Below, in pieces: positions 17,904 to 27,313 of a stretch of DNA of 60,632 bases. How positions within the stretch are numbered: position 1 is the stretch's first letter; each line of letters starts with the position of its first letter. The notes beneath the pieces are model-generated. The model saw nothing but the letters and a program-made list of their open reading frames with translations, was not told the origin of the DNA and ran no database searches. The translations under genes and the position numbers were made by a program. This stretch comes from Nostoc sp. KVJ20 (GTDB lineage Bacteria; Cyanobacteriota; Cyanobacteriia; Cyanobacteriales; Nostocaceae): positions 1-60,632 of the forward strand of contig NZ_KV757633.1 of assembly GCF_001712795.1 (NCBI RefSeq). The letters are read 5' to 3'.

Positions 17904-19115
17904 TCACTCCTTTTCAACTCTAAATATTGGACGTAATCTAGCCATGTATTGAACTGGTTTTAGCTCAAACTGAGACAACATTTCACATCCAGTCCAACAG
18001 TATCCTTTTGGGCTATTAAGTGCTGAAGTCACAACCCAAAGCACAAAATTAGGATTTTTATTTGCCTGCTCAACTTCGTTAGCAGTAATTATAAAAGCCG
18101 GTTCTCCTCCAGAAACGCCTTTTACTTCAACATTTTTGATTATGGAATCTTTAGTACAAGTTAAGTCATAACCTACTTTATCTCTTTCAAAAGATTGGAT
18201 ATCCCAGCCATCATACTGTTTTTGTACAAAATCAATTGCGGCTTTCTCAACTTCTTTATTTTTTTGATAATTGCCAAAACCAGCACCTAGAGAAGTCGTT
18301 TCTTCTTCTTGTTCTTCTTCCTTTTGAAGTTTAACTATACTTGTGGGTTGAATAGTTTCACTTTCATTACTAGAGTCTGAAATGTTTGAAGATTCTGATT
18401 CCTCAGAGGTGTTATCAGGTTTTATTTCTTTGATTTCAGATATTTTTCTAGTATTTTGATTATGTAGTAACCTTTCACACACCCTCAAGGCATTAACGGC
18501 TTTTGAATATCCGGGCTGAATGTCAAGTGCCTGTTTGTATGCTTCAATAGCATCTTGATAGTTCATCTCATCCTTGTGCTTCTTGCCCTTGTCGCAGAAA
18601 ATATCAACTAAACGCTTACCATATCCTCTCCTCGAAAGAGGCATCGAATGGTCTTCCCAAGCCGAATCTAAACTTTCACAAAATCTTTCATCAAACTTAC
18701 ATCCTCCCTGCATAAATGTGAAATTAGCTCCCCTGAACTGAGGCATACACCTTAATTTTTCTTGCTCTAAAGGATGATCAAAATCAACAACAGAATCTAT
18801 CTGAACAACTACCATAAAGCTGTTTCCATAGAAGCTATTTAAATAGGCTTCACTTAGATGTTCATATTCGTTTTGTTTTTTTAGTTGGTACTGTTTAAGT
18901 GCAGGAACAACTTTACCAGCAGCAAAAAAGCCATGCGGTCTACTGCCTGTTCGTTTAAAATAAGCTTTATCTCCAACTTCAATCTTAGTATTATTTCCGC
19001 AACTCCACGTAGTATAATAAAAGTCTCCGGCAGTAATTTCTTTCTTTGCATCTTTTATGTCATCACGGATGTCAATTTCAGAATTGTCATTGCACAGAAA
19101 TATCAACGTTTTCAT
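17904..19115 (-). CDS. Predicted modification-dependent nuclease: PUA/EVE-like + TPR + DUF3883
   Basis: A 403-residue protein. Residues 1-130 contain FYYTTWSCGNNTKIEVGDKAY and a GFFAAGKVV strand, resembling PUA-superfamily (EVE/YTH-like) domains that read modified bases. Residues about 175-215 hold a TPR-like helix pair (DAIEAYKQALDIQPGYSKAV), then an acidic Ser-rich linker. The C-terminal 120 residues are a DUF3883 domain (NKEVEKAAIDFVQKQYDGWD, GYDLTCTKD, NVEVKGVSGG); the D...ExK pattern fits a PD-(D/E)XK nuclease. The combination suggests a type IV restriction enzyme acting on modified phage DNA. Stand-alone, AT-rich, next to a toxin-antitoxin pair. Confidence 0.75.
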   Translation of the reverse strand: MKTLIFLCNDNSEIDIRDDIKDAKKEITAGDFYYTTWSCGNNTKIEVGDKAYFKRTGSRPHGFFAAGKVVPALKQYQLKKQNEYEHLSEAYLNSFYGNSFMVVVQIDSVVDFDHPLEQEKLRCMPQFRGANFTFMQGGCKFDERFCESLDSAWEDHSMPLSRRGYGKRLVDIFCDKGKKHKDEMNYQDAIEAYKQALDIQPGYSKAVNALRVCERLLHNQNTRKISEIKEIKPDNTSEESESSNISDSSNESETIQPTSIVKLQKEEEQEEETTSLGAGFGNYQKNKEVEKAAIDFVQKQYDGWDIQSFERDKVGYDLTCTKDSIIKNVEVKGVSGGEPAFIITANEVEQANKNPNFVLWVVTSALNSPKGYCWTGCEMLSQFELKPVQYMARLRPIFRVEKE

Positions 19116-19558
19116 TTTTGATAAATATAATTTTGATGTTGGCTGTTTTCAGCTTGACCTTTCTGTTTTTAGTCAGGCATCAGTAATTACATCACAAATT
19201 AATAAAGACTTGATAAACGGCTTTCAGTTTGCAGAAGTTTACAAAAAAGTGGGTGGACATTGCCACCGATGAATCTACTCTTTGGTTAATTCCTCAAACT
19301 GTGCGATCGCACTTTGGTATTTCTTCGTTGCACGGGGCGTTGCATCCCATAGAGGTATTGAGCCGAGATATGAACGAAAAAGGTAATTCAGAAATGTTTA
19401 CGTCTAAGTGTATGATAAAAACCTTGATTTTTCGTTATTCCACGGAGGCGGACTACCCTGCGGGAAGCCTCAAAGCGTCTATGTTTGTGTAGCAGTGAAT
19501 TCTATTCGCCTAATATTTTGCTGAACAATGAGAGAATAACAAATAACCAAAGCCAAAT
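19116..19558. other. 443-bp intergenic region
   Basis: No supported gene. Frames here lack ribosome binding sites. A repeat-like segment (GGAGGCGGACTACCCTGCGG) lies near 19444. Promoters for the divergent nuclease and ycf46 genes are expected. Confidence 0.4.
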
Positions 19559-21070
19559 ATGAACTTCCGTGAAGAGTTTAAACTGCTGCTACGCGCCCGC
19601 TACCCTTTGATTTATATTCCCACTTATGAGGAAGAACGGGTAGAAGCAGCTATCCGGGAAGAAGCAACCAATCAGGGTAATCGCCCAGTATATACTTGGG
19701 ATTTTGTCGATGGCTATCAAGGAAACCCCAATGATGTTGGTTTTGGGCGACGTAACCCGTTGCAAGCTTTAGAATTTATCGAAAAATTACCAGCTTCCGC
19801 ACCTGCGGTATTGATTTTACGAGATTATCATCGCTTTTTAGATGATGTAGCGATCGCCCGCAAACTCCGCAATCTGTCCAGACTTCTCAAGTCGCAACCA
19901 AAAAATATTGTATTACTCTCACCACGCATCGCCATTCCTGACGATTTAACCGAAGTGCTGACAGTCGTCGAGTTTCCCTTACCCGCCGCCCCAGAAATTA
20001 AAACTGAGGTAGAACGCTTACTCCAAAGTACTGGTAACTCCCTTTCTGGAAAAGTTTTAGATGACTTAGTGCGCTCTTGTCAAGGACTTTCGATGGAAAG
20101 GATTCGTCGGGTTTTGGCAAAAGCGATCGCAACTCACGGTGAATTGCGACCAGAAGACGTGGATCTAGTTTTGGAAGAAAAGCGCCAAACTATCCGCCAA
20201 ACCCAAATCCTGGACTTCTACCCTGCCACTGAGCAAATTTCTGATATAGGCGGACTCGATAACTTGAAAGATTGGCTGATTCGTCGGGGAGGTTCATTTA
20301 CAGATAAGGCGCGACAGTACGGATTACCGCACCCCCGTGGTTTAATGTTGGTGGGTATTCAGGGAACCGGTAAATCTTTAACAGCAAAAGCGATCGCTCA
20401 TCACTGGCATTTACCCCTGCTACGTCTAGATGTGGGAAGGTTATTTGGTGGTTTGGTGGGTGAGTCAGAATCTCGGACTCGCCAAATGATCCAAGTAGCT
20501 GAAGCCCTCGCACCTTGTATTTTGTGGATTGATGAAATAGATAAAGCCTTTGCTGGACTTGGTAGCAAGGGTGATGCAGGAACAGCCAGCCGTGTGTTTG
20601 GTACTTTTATTACCTGGCTAGCCGAAAAAAGCTCACCCGTGTTTGTCGTCGCCACTGCCAACGACATCCAAGCTTTACCGCCAGAAATGTTGCGTAAGGG
20701 GCGATTTGATGAAATTTTCTTTGTGGGATTGCCCACTCAAGAAGAGAGAAAAGCAATTTATGATGTTCATTTATCCCGACTGCGCCCCCATAACTTGAAA
20801 AGTTATGACATCGAAAGATTAGCTTATGAAACACCTGATTTTTCTGGGGCAGAGATTGAGCAAACTTTAATTGAAGCGATGCATATTGGATTTAGCCAAA
20901 ACCGCGACTTTGCTACGGATGATATTTTAGAAGCAGCGAGTCAGATAATACCCTTGGCGCGAACTGCCGTAGAGCAGATTCAGCAACTTCAAGAGTGGGC
21001 TGCTGCTGGGAGAGCGCGTTTAGCATCAAAACACAATCCTTTAAGCGAACGCCTCCGGCGGACTACATGA
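19559..21070 (+). CDS. ycf46: AAA ATPase, Ycf46-like
   Basis: A 503-residue AAA protein: N-terminal region MNFREEFKLLLRARYPLIYI, Walker A GIQGTGKSL (residues about 262-270), Walker B CILWIDEIDKAF, second region of homology MLRKGRFDEIFFVGLP. This is the FtsH-like ATPase without protease domain, conserved in cyanobacteria and in red-algal plastid genomes as ycf46 (Synechocystis slr0374), reported to affect growth at low CO2. Monocistronic. Confidence 0.92.
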   Translation: MNFREEFKLLLRARYPLIYIPTYEEERVEAAIREEATNQGNRPVYTWDFVDGYQGNPNDVGFGRRNPLQALEFIEKLPASAPAVLILRDYHRFLDDVAIARKLRNLSRLLKSQPKNIVLLSPRIAIPDDLTEVLTVVEFPLPAAPEIKTEVERLLQSTGNSLSGKVLDDLVRSCQGLSMERIRRVLAKAIATHGELRPEDVDLVLEEKRQTIRQTQILDFYPATEQISDIGGLDNLKDWLIRRGGSFTDKARQYGLPHPRGLMLVGIQGTGKSLTAKAIAHHWHLPLLRLDVGRLFGGLVGESESRTRQMIQVAEALAPCILWIDEIDKAFAGLGSKGDAGTASRVFGTFITWLAEKSSPVFVVATANDIQALPPEMLRKGRFDEIFFVGLPTQEERKAIYDVHLSRLRPHNLKSYDIERLAYETPDFSGAEIEQTLIEAMHIGFSQNRDFATDDILEAASQIIPLARTAVEQIQQLQEWAAAGRARLASKHNPLSERLRRTT

Positions 21071-21362
21071 AGGCATTCAGCAGTGGCTAAAATAATGAGT
21101 TAAAAGTCCATAGTCAATAGTTAATGATGAATTATTATGGACTATTGATTCTTATACGGATAGGTTACATTGCTTCTCTACTCGTAAATCTTGAGAGCCA
21201 GTTCAACGTCACTCCCCTTAATGGGTAAAATACGCACGTGACTGGCTCACCTTGACCAAATAATTACTAATTCGTAATTACGAAGGTACAAGCCCCAAAG
21301 AAAGTGCAACTACGAATTACGAATTATGTTGACCCTTGACTCTTAATAATCAGGTTTTAACT
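21071..21362. other. Spacer with inverted repeat GAGCCAGT/ACTGGCTC
   Basis: GAGCCAGT (21195-21202) and ACTGGCTC (21241-21248) form an 8-bp stem around a 38-base loop with a potential inner helix; ACGAATTAC repeats follow. It could be a small structured RNA or a dispersed repeat; no gene seen. Confidence 0.4.
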
Positions 21363-21830
21363 ATGTTGTCTGGCTTAACAAAGTTTATACTTGGGTTTTT
21401 CTTAGCGATCGCTGTCTTAATAGGTGGCGGTGCTGCAATTGCCCTCTATTTCATGAATCGCACCGGCATACCCCCTGCCAAACCCGTTTATTCAAACGAT
21501 AGTCCTTCAGTGAAAGCCCAAGCTCCCAAAGCAACTCAGGCTCAATTGTCTCCAAGCTCAACTTCTACTCCCACAGAATCACCTAAAGCTACCCCAACAG
21601 CAAAACCATTGCCATCGGGAGCTTACCGAGGGCGTGTTACTTGGGCTGATGGCTTGAGTTTGCGATCGCAGCCAAATCAAGAAGCTGAACGGATTGGTGG
21701 GGTTACTTTTAATCAAAAAATTATTGTCTTGGAAGAAAGCGGGGATAAAGGCTGGCAAAAAATTCGTTTAGAAGATAGCGAACAAGAAGGTTGGGTGAAA
21801 GCAGGTAATACTGAAAAAGTTGATGAATAA
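21363..21830 (+). CDS. Membrane-anchored SH3 (SH3b) protein
   Basis: A 155-residue protein: one N-terminal helix (FILGFFLAIAVLIGGGAAIAL), a Pro/Ser/Thr-rich linker (residues 40-90) and a C-terminal bacterial SH3 domain (WADGLSLRSQPNQEAERIGG to GWQKIRLEDSEQEGWV). SH3b domains often bind peptidoglycan. I prefer ATG 21363 to an upstream TTG. Downstream is GGGGAAT heptamer repeats, then another wall-binding protein. Confidence 0.85.
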   Translation: MLSGLTKFILGFFLAIAVLIGGGAAIALYFMNRTGIPPAKPVYSNDSPSVKAQAPKATQAQLSPSSTSTPTESPKATPTAKPLPSGAYRGRVTWADGLSLRSQPNQEAERIGGVTFNQKIIVLEESGDKGWQKIRLEDSEQEGWVKAGNTEKVDE

Positions 21831-21833
21831 TAT

Positions 21834-21895
21834 GTATGGGGAATGGGGAATGGGGAATGGGGAATGGGGCATGGGGCATTGGGCATTGGGCAAAA
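21834..21895. repeat. GGGGAAT tandem heptamers
   Basis: Five GGGGAAT units then GGGGCAT and TTGGGCA variants just after the SH3 gene. Confidence 0.85.
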
Positions 21896-21960
21896 TAGTT
21901 TCGAGCCAAGAAGCGAGATTTCTCACTCAGCACTCAGCACTACTACTCCCCACTCCCCTG

Positions 21961-21999
21961 AATAATTACTTGTAAAGAATCATACGAAAAGTAATTATT
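21961..21999. repeat. Perfect 10-bp inverted repeat upstream of the wall-binding gene
   Basis: AATAATTACT (21961-21970) and AGTAATTATT (21990-21999) are exact reverse complements with a 19-base spacer, about 50 bases before the next gene. It could be an operator or a weak terminator; no T-run follows. Confidence 0.5.
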
Positions 22000-22050
22000 A
22001 CACAGAGAAAGTGGTATACTTTTTTATAGTAATCAATTTAAAAAAAGCAA

Positions 22051-23481
22051 GTGAAAACAGGGGTCGATAGCTATTTAATCAAGCTCGCCTCAGTCTACGA
22101 GGCATCCGAAAGCATCAAGGTTGTTCCTATCGTAGTTAATTTCAAATTTTTAAATTGGAAAAAGTTATCTACTGGTGCTGCAATACGTCTTTTATCAGTG
22201 GCACTAATTACGGGGCTTCTGAGTATCGCTGGGCAAGCTTTAGCACTTCAGAAAATTGGAAGTAATGGCGCTGAAGTTACCAGTAACCAGAGATGTTTAA
22301 AAAAGTTAGGCTACTTTAACGGCCCGGTAACAGGTAAGTTTGCTAGCCTGACTCAAAATGCGGTCATTAAATTCCAGCAAGCCAATAGGCTACCTGCTGA
22401 TGGAGTTGTGGGTATTAATACTCAACAAGCCTTGCAACGAGCCTGTCAGAGTAGAGCTTCTAGCAGGAATACTAGTGGTGCAGTTGGTCAATACCCTACT
22501 CTCTCTCAAGGCAACACTGGTGCAGCAGTTACAAGGTTGCAACAGCGTTTACGGCAGTTAGGCTATTTTAATGCTAATCCCACTGGGAATTTTGGACAAA
22601 TTACTAAAGATGCTGTAATTGCATTCCAGCGAAGTTATCGCATATCTGCTAACGGGATTGTGAATCGACAAACTTGGAACGCATTACTGGGTTCCTCTCC
22701 AAGTACAGCTAGATCAAGTCTCTCGACTCAGCAGGTGAGAGAACTCCAAGTACGTTTGCAGCAGCTAGGTTTTTTTAATACTAATCCCACTGGGAATATT
22801 GGCCCAATGACAAGGGAAGCTGTCATCCAATTTCAGCGAAATTATCGCTTACCTGTTGATGGCATCGCCAATGCCCAAGTTTTAGAGGCAGTACGTAGAG
22901 CCTCGACTAGTGGATATCCTACTCAACAACCAGCCAGAAGTTATTTGACTGTAGGCGATCAGGGAGAGAATGTCAGATTAGTTCAAGAGCGTTTGTGGCA
23001 GTTGGGTTTCTCTAATACCAATCCTGATGGCTTTTTCAACGATTACACCAGAGAATCGGTGATTGCATTCCAGCAATCTTCTCGAATTAATTCGACTGGA
23101 AATGTAGATTGGCAAACTTGGCAAGCATTAGGGTTGAATAACTCGACTGGGGGCGATTATGCTGAGACTACTAATAGTTATTTACCTCCTACTAATGACT
23201 ATGTAGCACCTCAAACTCGCTATTTACCTCCCACTAATAACGTAGTGCGTGTTACTAATGGCAATACATTAGCTGCTAACAATCCTTACAGAGTAATAAT
23301 TCCAATTTCAAATAATGATACTCTGAGTAAAGTACAACAATATATACCCAATGCTGTTACAGAGCAATCCAGTCTAGGGGATTATGTGAATGCTGGAGCA
23401 TTTAGCGATCGCACACAAGCAGAAACCCTATCAAAAAAGCTTCGCTCATTAGGTCTGGATGCACGGGTAAAATTTAATTAA
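22051..23481 (+). CDS. Peptidoglycan-binding protein with four PG-binding repeats and SPOR-like end
   Basis: A 476-residue protein. A long N-terminal segment precedes a hydrophobic helix (LLSVALITGLLSIAGQALAL). Four PG_binding_1 domains follow (motifs CLKKLGYFNG, RLRQLGYFNA, RLQQLGFFNT, RLWQLGFSNT, each ending in ...VIxFQ). A spacer with repeated YLPPTN leads to a C-terminal 70-residue domain (PYRVIIPISNNDTLSKVQQY) resembling SPOR domains (GAFSDRTQAETLSKKLRS). The GTG at 22051 fits the MKTGVDSYLIKLASVYE start seen in this cyanobacterial family. It likely binds cell wall. Confidence 0.9.
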   Translation: MKTGVDSYLIKLASVYEASESIKVVPIVVNFKFLNWKKLSTGAAIRLLSVALITGLLSIAGQALALQKIGSNGAEVTSNQRCLKKLGYFNGPVTGKFASLTQNAVIKFQQANRLPADGVVGINTQQALQRACQSRASSRNTSGAVGQYPTLSQGNTGAAVTRLQQRLRQLGYFNANPTGNFGQITKDAVIAFQRSYRISANGIVNRQTWNALLGSSPSTARSSLSTQQVRELQVRLQQLGFFNTNPTGNIGPMTREAVIQFQRNYRLPVDGIANAQVLEAVRRASTSGYPTQQPARSYLTVGDQGENVRLVQERLWQLGFSNTNPDGFFNDYTRESVIAFQQSSRINSTGNVDWQTWQALGLNNSTGGDYAETTNSYLPPTNDYVAPQTRYLPPTNNVVRVTNGNTLAANNPYRVIIPISNNDTLSKVQQYIPNAVTEQSSLGDYVNAGAFSDRTQAETLSKKLRSLGLDARVKFN

Positions 23482-23625
23482 AGAAGAATTCAGAATACAG
23501 AATTCAGAAATCAGAATCAAGAGCATGGGGTATTCGTAACTGCCACATAGAAGCAGCAGCAAATTTTCAATTTATGTGGTATTTTGCTATTTATTCATAT
23601 ATCTTCTGTCGCATAAAATTAAATT

Positions 23626-23660
23626 CTGTTAGCGGTAGCGGGGCGTTTAGCCCATTCTGA
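23626..23660. repeat. Dispersed repeat around GGGGCGTTTAGCCCATTCTG
   Basis: This element occurs in the opposite orientation at 38450-38486. It lies just beyond the sbcC stop (minus strand). Mosaic of such repeats is typical of Nostoc spacers. Confidence 0.6.
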
Positions 23661-23684
23661 GTCCTGACTCCTGAATTCTTCCTG

Positions 23685-26600
23685 TTAAATTGACAAACTC
23701 AACTGCGAACCTTCTTGAGTTTTATTCACCTCAATTCTGGCTTGGAAAGCTTCTTTGAGGTGGGGCATGTGAGTGACAGTGAGGATGCAGGCAAAATCGG
23801 AGGCGATCGCATTAATCGCTGCAATCAAGCGATCGCATCCTTCGGCATCCTGTGTACCAAAACCCTCATCTACAATCAACAATTGCAACGCCGCCCCCGC
23901 CCGCTGCGCTAATAATTTCGCCAAAGCCAAACGGATGGCAAAGTTAATTCTAAAGGCTTCCCCACCAGAGTAAGTTTCATAAGATCGCGTTCCTCTAGAA
24001 TCGGCGATTAAAATATCTAGGGTATCTATCAGCTTGGCATTTTTCTTTGTTGATTTAGCACTGCGTCCAGATTTTTGAGTAATAAATTGCACATGAAACT
24101 GATTCCCACTCAGCCGCGAAAGTAGTTGATTTGTCTCAGCTTCCAGTTGCGGCAACACATTCTCAATCATCAGTGCTTGGATGCCATTTTTACCAAAAGC
24201 TTGCGCTAATTCCTGATAAACACGATATTCCTGCTTGCAAGATTGTAATTGCTGCTGCTGTTGTTCATATTGAACTTGCAGTATTTCCAGTTGGTGCGCC
24301 AGCTGTTCTAAACGCCCTAACTTGGCAATTTGCTCATCAAGTTGCCGTCTGCGGATTGCTAACTGCTGCTCTAGAGCTTGAATTTGGGCAGATGGGTTAG
24401 CTGTTGCTTGTAGTTGCTGGATAATGCTTTCGATTTGTCCGCCCAGGTTTTGCCGCTCCGTTAATCTGGCGCTTCTGGAATCCTCTAACTCTTGCAATCT
24501 CGTCTGGAGTTGCGGATACTGCTGCTGGGCTGATAGCAGTTGTTGATATCGTAAATGCCAAGATTGAGCTTTCTTTACAGCCATACGCAGATTGTTGTGC
24601 TGCTCAGAACTATAGCCAATTTCGGTAATGTGACGCTCAAGAGCCGCAATTTGTTTAGCACATTCAGAATCAATCTGATCCTGCTGGATTCTGACTTGTA
24701 ATTGAGCAATTTGGGATTGTAATTCTGGTTTTCGTGCTAATAGTTGCGCTTGTCGCTTAGTTGCATCTTTAATCTGCCCTTGTTTAATTTCTGCCCACCG
24801 CCACCGCTCAACTTCACTCCGAGCCAGGGCATGGTCTTGTTCATTATAATTAGCTTGTTGCAGATATTGGTCTAGCTGCCGGAGTTCGGCTTGTTTATCA
24901 GGAGCGTAATCACCAGCTTGGAGCGATCGCTCTAAATGCTGTTTCTCAGCAGCAATTTGTTGTAACTGCTGTTGAACATCAGTTGTAGCTTCTAACTGGG
25001 CTGCCAACTGTCCCCGTTGTTCGCGTAAACCATCGTAACTCGCCAATTGTTGAGAAATATCCCGATATTCCTGCCTCAAAGTCTGAATTTCTTTGTCAGA
25101 CACAGCCATTTGTTCTCGCACTACCCAAAACTGCCCTTGAGTATCCTCTAACTCAGTCTGGGTTTTTTCCACCACCCGATTCCAGTGATGTTCATCTAAA
25201 GGACGCTCACATAATGGACAAAGTGCTTCAGGATTTTGGAGCATAAGCAATTTCTGCTCTAATTCCCCCAGTTGCTTTTCATAATCCCGTTGGTGAGCTT
25301 GCAGACGTTCAATAAAGTGCCGTCTTTCTTGCCCTTTTTCTTGGACTCGTTGTAGATAAACTCGCTTTTTCTCCAATTCCTCAATCTGGATTGCCACATC
25401 CATCACCGCTTGTTGTAGTTGCGGTTGGCGGCGGTGCTGTCGTTGCAATTGGTTCTCAGTACTTTGGAGCTGTTCGAGTCGCGCTACTAAACCAGCATGA
25501 GTGCGATCGAGTTGGCTTTGTAAAGTTGCTCGTTGTTGCAACAACGGAGTCACCTGCATTTGCAATTCATCTAGACGATGAACATGGTGACGGGCTGCGG
25601 CTAGTTGTGACAAAGCAGCTTCTACTTCACCTGATTTAGTCAGCGTTTGCTGAATATCTCGCTCTTGTTGCTGCAAAGCTTCTAACTGCGCTTGGGCTTG
25701 TTGCAGTTGCCGTTCGATTTCGTGAATTTGTTTAGTAAGCTGTTGTTGTTTTTGTTGGCGATTCTGTTGGGCGCGGGTGTATTCTTCAAATTTGACAGCA
25801 AAAGCTTCTTCTTGAGATTGGAGACTTTGATATTGGGCGTATCCAGCTTTAATCTCAGCTTCTTGGCGTAATATTTTTTCTAAATCTGATAGCTGAGAGC
25901 CAATAGCTGATTGTTCTTGTTGGAGGCGATCGCAATCTTGGGTAAGATTTTGGTATTGCTGCTTTACAAAATTGAGTTGTTGTTCCCAACTTTGGCGCTG
26001 GTGCTGGACAACTTGCAAACTTTGTAATTGAATATTATCAAAAGCTTGCACCTGTTGCAGTTGGTTAAGTTCGGCTTCTAACTCCACTCTTTGCGCTTGA
26101 GTTGTCTCACGTTGTTGCAGCTGAGTTTTTATCGACTCCAAAGAACGCTCTAACTCTACTGCCTGTGCTTTAAACTGACGAGAAGATTCCTTAGCACGTT
26201 CTTCCAAATCATCATACTGATTGAGTTTTAACAACTCCGCTAAAATTTCTTTGCGTTCCGTGGGACGCTTGAGCATAAATTCATCTGCACGACCTTGACG
26301 TAAGTAGGCAGAATTAATAAATGTATCGTAATCGAGCTTGATGTGTTCTAAAATCAAATCTTGGGTTGCTCTTACCCCTTTGCCAGTGAGTGAGCGAAAC
26401 CCAGATGGGATTTCTATTTGAAATTCGAGGACACTAGTACCTCCCCGAATTCGGGTGCGAATCACCCGATATTTTTGCTGGTTACTTTGAAAAGTAAAAT
26501 CAACCCGAACTTCTTTAGCACCAGAATAGATGACATCATCTTCAACAGTGGCACGGCTTTCACCCCAAATCGCCCAAGTGATTGCTTCTAAAAGAGAAGA

Positions 26601-26711
26601 TTTACCCGCACCATTGGAACCACAAATACAAGCCGTATGCAAACCGCCAAAATCTAAAGTTGCATCACGGTAACTAAGAAAGTTTTTGAGGATAAGTTGT
26701 ACTGGGATCAT
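23685..26711 (-). CDS. sbcC: SbcC-type exonuclease ATPase subunit
   Basis: A 1008-residue SMC-like protein. N-terminal Walker A CGSNGAGKSSLLEAITWAIW (residues 30-49), Q-loop around YLRQGRADEFMLKRP, two long Gln-rich coiled-coil arms around a zinc hook CPLCERP, then the signature YETYSGGEAFRINFAIRLAL and Walker B LLIVDEGFGTQD with the D-loop and VTHMPHL. With SbcD it opens and trims hairpin DNA at palindromes and double-strand ends, relevant for a genome so rich in inverted repeats. No sbcD is adjacent. Confidence 0.95.
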   Translation of the reverse strand: MIPVQLILKNFLSYRDATLDFGGLHTACICGSNGAGKSSLLEAITWAIWGESRATVEDDVIYSGAKEVRVDFTFQSNQQKYRVIRTRIRGGTSVLEFQIEIPSGFRSLTGKGVRATQDLILEHIKLDYDTFINSAYLRQGRADEFMLKRPTERKEILAELLKLNQYDDLEERAKESSRQFKAQAVELERSLESIKTQLQQRETTQAQRVELEAELNQLQQVQAFDNIQLQSLQVVQHQRQSWEQQLNFVKQQYQNLTQDCDRLQQEQSAIGSQLSDLEKILRQEAEIKAGYAQYQSLQSQEEAFAVKFEEYTRAQQNRQQKQQQLTKQIHEIERQLQQAQAQLEALQQQERDIQQTLTKSGEVEAALSQLAAARHHVHRLDELQMQVTPLLQQRATLQSQLDRTHAGLVARLEQLQSTENQLQRQHRRQPQLQQAVMDVAIQIEELEKKRVYLQRVQEKGQERRHFIERLQAHQRDYEKQLGELEQKLLMLQNPEALCPLCERPLDEHHWNRVVEKTQTELEDTQGQFWVVREQMAVSDKEIQTLRQEYRDISQQLASYDGLREQRGQLAAQLEATTDVQQQLQQIAAEKQHLERSLQAGDYAPDKQAELRQLDQYLQQANYNEQDHALARSEVERWRWAEIKQGQIKDATKRQAQLLARKPELQSQIAQLQVRIQQDQIDSECAKQIAALERHITEIGYSSEQHNNLRMAVKKAQSWHLRYQQLLSAQQQYPQLQTRLQELEDSRSARLTERQNLGGQIESIIQQLQATANPSAQIQALEQQLAIRRRQLDEQIAKLGRLEQLAHQLEILQVQYEQQQQQLQSCKQEYRVYQELAQAFGKNGIQALMIENVLPQLEAETNQLLSRLSGNQFHVQFITQKSGRSAKSTKKNAKLIDTLDILIADSRGTRSYETYSGGEAFRINFAIRLALAKLLAQRAGAALQLLIVDEGFGTQDAEGCDRLIAAINAIASDFACILTVTHMPHLKEAFQARIEVNKTQEGSQLSLSI

Positions 26712-27056
26712 TCACGCTATGGCGCCACATCTACTTTTAATAATTAACAGTACAGATGCACTGTTTGTTAGTTTAGCTATCTAGATATCAGGTTTCTAGT
26801 CTTGAATACATCAATTTTACAAAAATTAACAATATTATGAGTTAATTTTTCTTGTTGCATGAAAAAGTTTTACTATATTCGGAGAAAAATGAGACTCTCC
26901 TGGAAGCTTATCGTTATTTCTTTCAGATGTCTGAGAGGAAAACATGAAAACAAGAGTTGCTCTCAGAGTTGTACAACATTATTTCCATTTGGATTCCCCA
27001 ATGTTCTTTACCTTTCAGAAGCAGGGTAGTTGGGAATACTGTTCGGTTAAGGCAAG

Positions 27057-27121
27057 AGACGCGATGAATCGCCGTCAAGACGAAAGACTGATTATTGTAG
27101 AGACGGCGATTCATCGCGTCT
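27057..27121. repeat. 65-bp hairpin element with perfect 20-bp arms
   Basis: 27057-27076 and 27102-27121 are exact reverse complements (AGACGCGATGAATCGCCGTC). A third partial copy follows (TTTATCGCGTCTTTGCGATC, 27131-27150) and a shorter one is at 7497-7518. Confidence 0.9.
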
Positions 27122-27232
27122 TTGTGATGATTTATCGCGTCTTTGCGATCTAGAATTTTTATCGCAAAATTTTAACCGAAGTATATTGGCTAGTTGAGAA
27201 TTCTCCTAGCCGATCGCTTTTTGTGGATAATT

Positions 27233-27263
27233 CTAAAAAATTAAAACCCGCCAGCGCGGGTTT
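27233..27263 (-). terminator. Terminator of the 63-residue membrane protein gene
   Basis: On the minus strand AAACCCGC pairs with GCGGGTTT across CTGG/GCTG (27244-27263), followed by TTAATTTTTT. 50 bases after the stop of the gene at 27314. Confidence 0.85.
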
Positions 27264-27313
27264 CGATTGTATGGTTGTCCGAATTCTAGTCGCCAAAACA
27301 TAATTTTAGTTGG

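Larger units (their letters stand above)
26712..27313. other. Spacer with dispersed repeats and hairpins
   Basis: No convincing gene. A 70-codon frame at 26944 overlaps the repeats and has no family features. The region contains the 20-bp inverted repeat at 27057-27121, a perfect TGTGGATAA at 27222 and the terminator at 27237-27263. Confidence 0.5.

Noticed and set aside
26944..27153. 70-codon frame MKTRVALRVVQHYFHL
   Set aside because: It runs into the 20-bp inverted repeat element and has no family features or ribosome binding site; probably repeat sequence.
27222..27230. Perfect DnaA box TGTGGATAA
   Set aside because: A single site is expected by chance in 60 kb; no cluster of boxes, no dnaA or dnaN nearby, so not called an origin.
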